Below are positions 6,215 through 7,529 of a DNA stretch of 7,529 nucleotides, one piece after another. The translations under genes were made by a program, and so were the position numbers. Numbering within the stretch: position 1 is the first letter of the stretch; each line of letters starts with the position of its first letter. The notes beneath the pieces were generated by a model. The model had not been told where the DNA came from, ran no database searches, and saw only the letters and a program-made list of their open reading frames with translations. This stretch comes from Firmicutes bacterium UBA3553. GTDB lineage: Bacteria > Bacillota > Clostridia > Tissierellales > Sedimentibacteraceae. Location of the stretch: contig DFOA01000066.1 in NCBI GenBank assembly GCA_002381185.1, positions 1 through 7,529 of the forward strand, in the 5' to 3' direction.

Positions 6215-6715
6215 TTATGCAGTTGTAAATGCCTTTGTAGTAGGGTTAAAAGTCCCATGTGTCTTTTTACCTGCCCAGTGTATATTGAATGGTATATCCA
6301 ACCCTTGAGTATTACCGCCATAGCTTTGTACAGCAATTACACCTTTCTGTGTCCATGCTGCATAAGTAGCAGATTCACCTTCTCCGGTCTTGTCAAACAC
6401 ATTGACACAAAGGAATGTTCTCTCAACATCAGATAAAGTTTTTTCCTCTTTCACAATATCATACAATATCGCAAACAGTTTACTTTCCTTCTTTGCTCTC
6501 ATAGGAGACACAGAAGTCTGTACCTCATATCGGTCAAGCGTTGTTGAGGTATTGCCTGTAATGTCCGTCACCGTTTCAACATTCGGATTCATTTCAAGAG
6601 ACATTTCTTCCACTTTATCGCCTATCAATTCCCATTCAGGTGTAGCGGATGCTGCAACATCAGCAAACACCATAAATTCAGAACGTTTTACATATCCTGT
6701 TCCTGATATACTCAT
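6215..6715 (-). CDS. Major tail tube protein
   Basis: A 166-residue protein with the features of siphophage tail tube subunits of Firmicutes: a short N-terminal arm (MSISGTGYVKRSEFMVFADV), the strand WELIGDKVEEMSLEMNPNVE, the segment TVTDITGNTSTTLDRYEVQT, a helix KESKLFAILYDIVKEEKT, then strands ERTFLCVNVFD, AAWTQKGVIAVQSYGG, and the closing LDIPFNIHWAGKKTHGTFNP. Many copies polymerise into the hollow tube around the tape measure. The ATG (6713-6715) overlaps the preceding stop as ATGA and has AAAGGA at 6726-6731, ten bases upstream. A strong intrinsic terminator lies right after the stop, fitting its need for high expression. Confidence 0.9.
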   Translation of the reverse strand: MSISGTGYVKRSEFMVFADVAASATPEWELIGDKVEEMSLEMNPNVETVTDITGNTSTTLDRYEVQTSVSPMRAKKESKLFAILYDIVKEEKTLSDVERTFLCVNVFDKTGEGESATYAAWTQKGVIAVQSYGGNTQGLDIPFNIHWAGKKTHGTFNPTTKAFTTA

Positions 6716-7143
6716 ATTATCTTCTTCCTTTCTTTTACAAATTCTAATTGAAGCTGTACCTGGTATAACCCGGTACCGTCCTCGTTTACATCAAACAGCA
6801 TTATGTTTGATACTCTTAATTCTTCGGCCTTGTAGCCTGTTGGCAGTTGCGGAAGATTGTCTTCCTCGTTTTGTTCCTCAAGCCATTCTGAGAATCCCTC
6901 AAGAAAATCATAATTTTCCTGCCGGTCTACTTCATCCGCAGCAGCTTCCCGGGCATAGAATACATAGTTGTTCTGATATGTTTTATTCCCCAGAATATCA
7001 GTGCTGATTTTACCGTTGCCAGCAGGAGCTATGCTATAAGATGATACTTTTTCATCTGCGAAATCAGTCTTAATAGTCAATGGCTGCATATCCATTCCGT
7101 CAAATGTTTCAAGATAATCCTGTAATGATTTAATTATGCTCAT
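6712..7143 (-). CDS. Minor capsid / tail-terminator-type protein
   Basis: A 143-residue protein just upstream of the tube gene, the place of the tail terminator or tail-to-head joining protein. It begins with a helix (IKSLQDYLETFDG), continues with strands LTIKTDF and VSSYSIAPAGNGKISTDILG, the strand NNYVFYAREAAAD, a helix NYDFLEGFSEWLEEQN, and ends LYQVQLQLEFVKERK. This order fits the tail-terminator fold, and the pattern resembles proteins annotated as minor capsid protein (Minor_capsid_3). It would cap the tail tube and join it to the head. The ATG (7141-7143) overlaps the upstream stop as ATGA; GGAGG at 7150-7154, six bases upstream, supports it. Confidence 0.82.
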   Translation of the reverse strand: MSIIKSLQDYLETFDGMDMQPLTIKTDFADEKVSSYSIAPAGNGKISTDILGNKTYQNNYVFYAREAAADEVDRQENYDFLEGFSEWLEEQNEEDNLPQLPTGYKAEELRVSNIMLFDVNEDGTGLYQVQLQLEFVKERKKII

Positions 7144-7529
7144 TGCCCACCTCCAGCAATCAATGCCGCTTTATCTAGTATCTGTTTGCCTTTGTCTTTT
7201 TTAAGTCGTTCAAACCAAAATGCCCCGCGCATAGGAGCACCGTGATAAGTCAATTTTGCACTTATTACTTTCTTCGGTGCCCTTCCAACCATTACTTGAC
7301 CATAATACAAGTATCTTGCGTAAGGAGCGTTCCAAACAACTTCACCGCTACCGATTACAGTGCCCAAAATGCCGCTTTTCTTTAACATACCTGTTTGCAT
7401 AGGAATATATGGGTCTGACAGTCTCAAGACTTCACTGTCGATGAACATCTGAGCTTTGTCATATTGTCCTTGCCACTTGTCAGTAAAATTAGGATTCCAG
7501 GTAAGCTCTGCTTTACCGTTTTTGGTCTT
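7140..7529 (-). CDS. Minor capsid / tail-completion protein, N-terminus cut off by window edge
   Basis: The frame is open to the window end, giving at least 129 residues; the ATG at 7446-7448 is internal because the 27 codons upstream (ELTWNPNFTDKWQGQYDKAQ) read well into the same family. The pattern KAQMFIDSEVLRLSDPYIPM, QTGMLKKSG, GSGEVVWNAPYARYLYYG is the signature of Minor_capsid_2-type proteins, which share the DPYVP..TG.L..S and PYAR..YYG motifs with HK97 gp10-like tail-completion proteins. It probably acts at the head-tail joint. It overlaps the next gene by 4 nt. Its true start lies beyond base 7529. Confidence 0.88.
   Translation of the reverse strand, partial: KTKNGKAELTWNPNFTDKWQGQYDKAQMFIDSEVLRLSDPYIPMQTGMLKKSGILGTVIGSGEVVWNAPYARYLYYGQVMVGRAPKKVISAKLTYHGAPMRGAFWFERLKKDKGKQILDKAALIAGGGQ

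Noticed and set aside
6390..7007. A 205-residue plus-strand open frame across the tube and minor capsid genes
   Set aside because: It spans antisense to two recognised overlapping genes, lacks a good ribosome site and resembles no protein pattern I know.
1..7529. CRISPR arrays, tRNA or rRNA genes, insertion sequences, attachment sites
   Set aside because: I found no regularly spaced direct repeats, cloverleaf-like sequence, transposase or recombinase frame, or flanking direct repeats.

Overview
The window is a slice of a tailed-phage (siphophage-type) late region, most likely a prophage of a low-GC Firmicute. The AT-rich sequence, strong GGAGG ribosome binding sites and the protein families (Minor_capsid_2-like, Minor_capsid_3-like, Gp15 family, TP901-like tape measure) point to Clostridia. 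No host gene, integrase or attachment site is present, so prophage versus free phage cannot be decided here.

The tail genes all run on the minus strand, so the biological order goes from high to low coordinates. It starts with a truncated minor capsid/tail-completion protein (7140-7529), then a second minor capsid or tail-terminator-type protein (6712-7143) and the tail tube protein (6215-6715). A clear intrinsic terminator follows (6185-6207). Next come a tail assembly chaperone (5736-6170) and a Gp15-family protein (5179-5739) that forms the second half of the chaperone cassette. After the interruption described below come the 848-residue tape measure protein (1680-4226), a 123-residue tail protein in the usual Dit position (1306-1677) and a tail hub protein truncated by the window edge (1-1299). 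Most of these genes are joined by 4-nt ATGA overlaps or gaps of 2-6 nt, as in one polycistronic message.

The exception is 4227-5178. Between the Gp15-family gene and the tape measure, normally close neighbours, sits a plus-strand gene (4339-5178). It has its own extended -10 promoter (4279-4307) and its own GGAGG site. It encodes an unrecognised 279-residue protein with TPR-like helices followed by a Cys/His cluster resembling the C-terminal motif of MuF-type head morphogenesis proteins. Its stop codon directly abuts the convergent stop of the Gp15-family gene. This is the layout of a cargo ('moron') gene expressed independently of the lytic operon, and it is the most interesting object in the window.

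How the genes work together: the two minor capsid-type proteins probably finish the head-tail joint and tail end. The tube protein polymerises around the tape measure, which is kept soluble by the chaperone and Gp15-family products. The 123-residue protein and the hub begin the tail tip. The terminator after the tube gene would give many tube subunits and fewer chaperone, tape and tip proteins. There is no gene-free stretch over 300 bases; the largest gap (4227-4338) holds the promoter and a weak hairpin.
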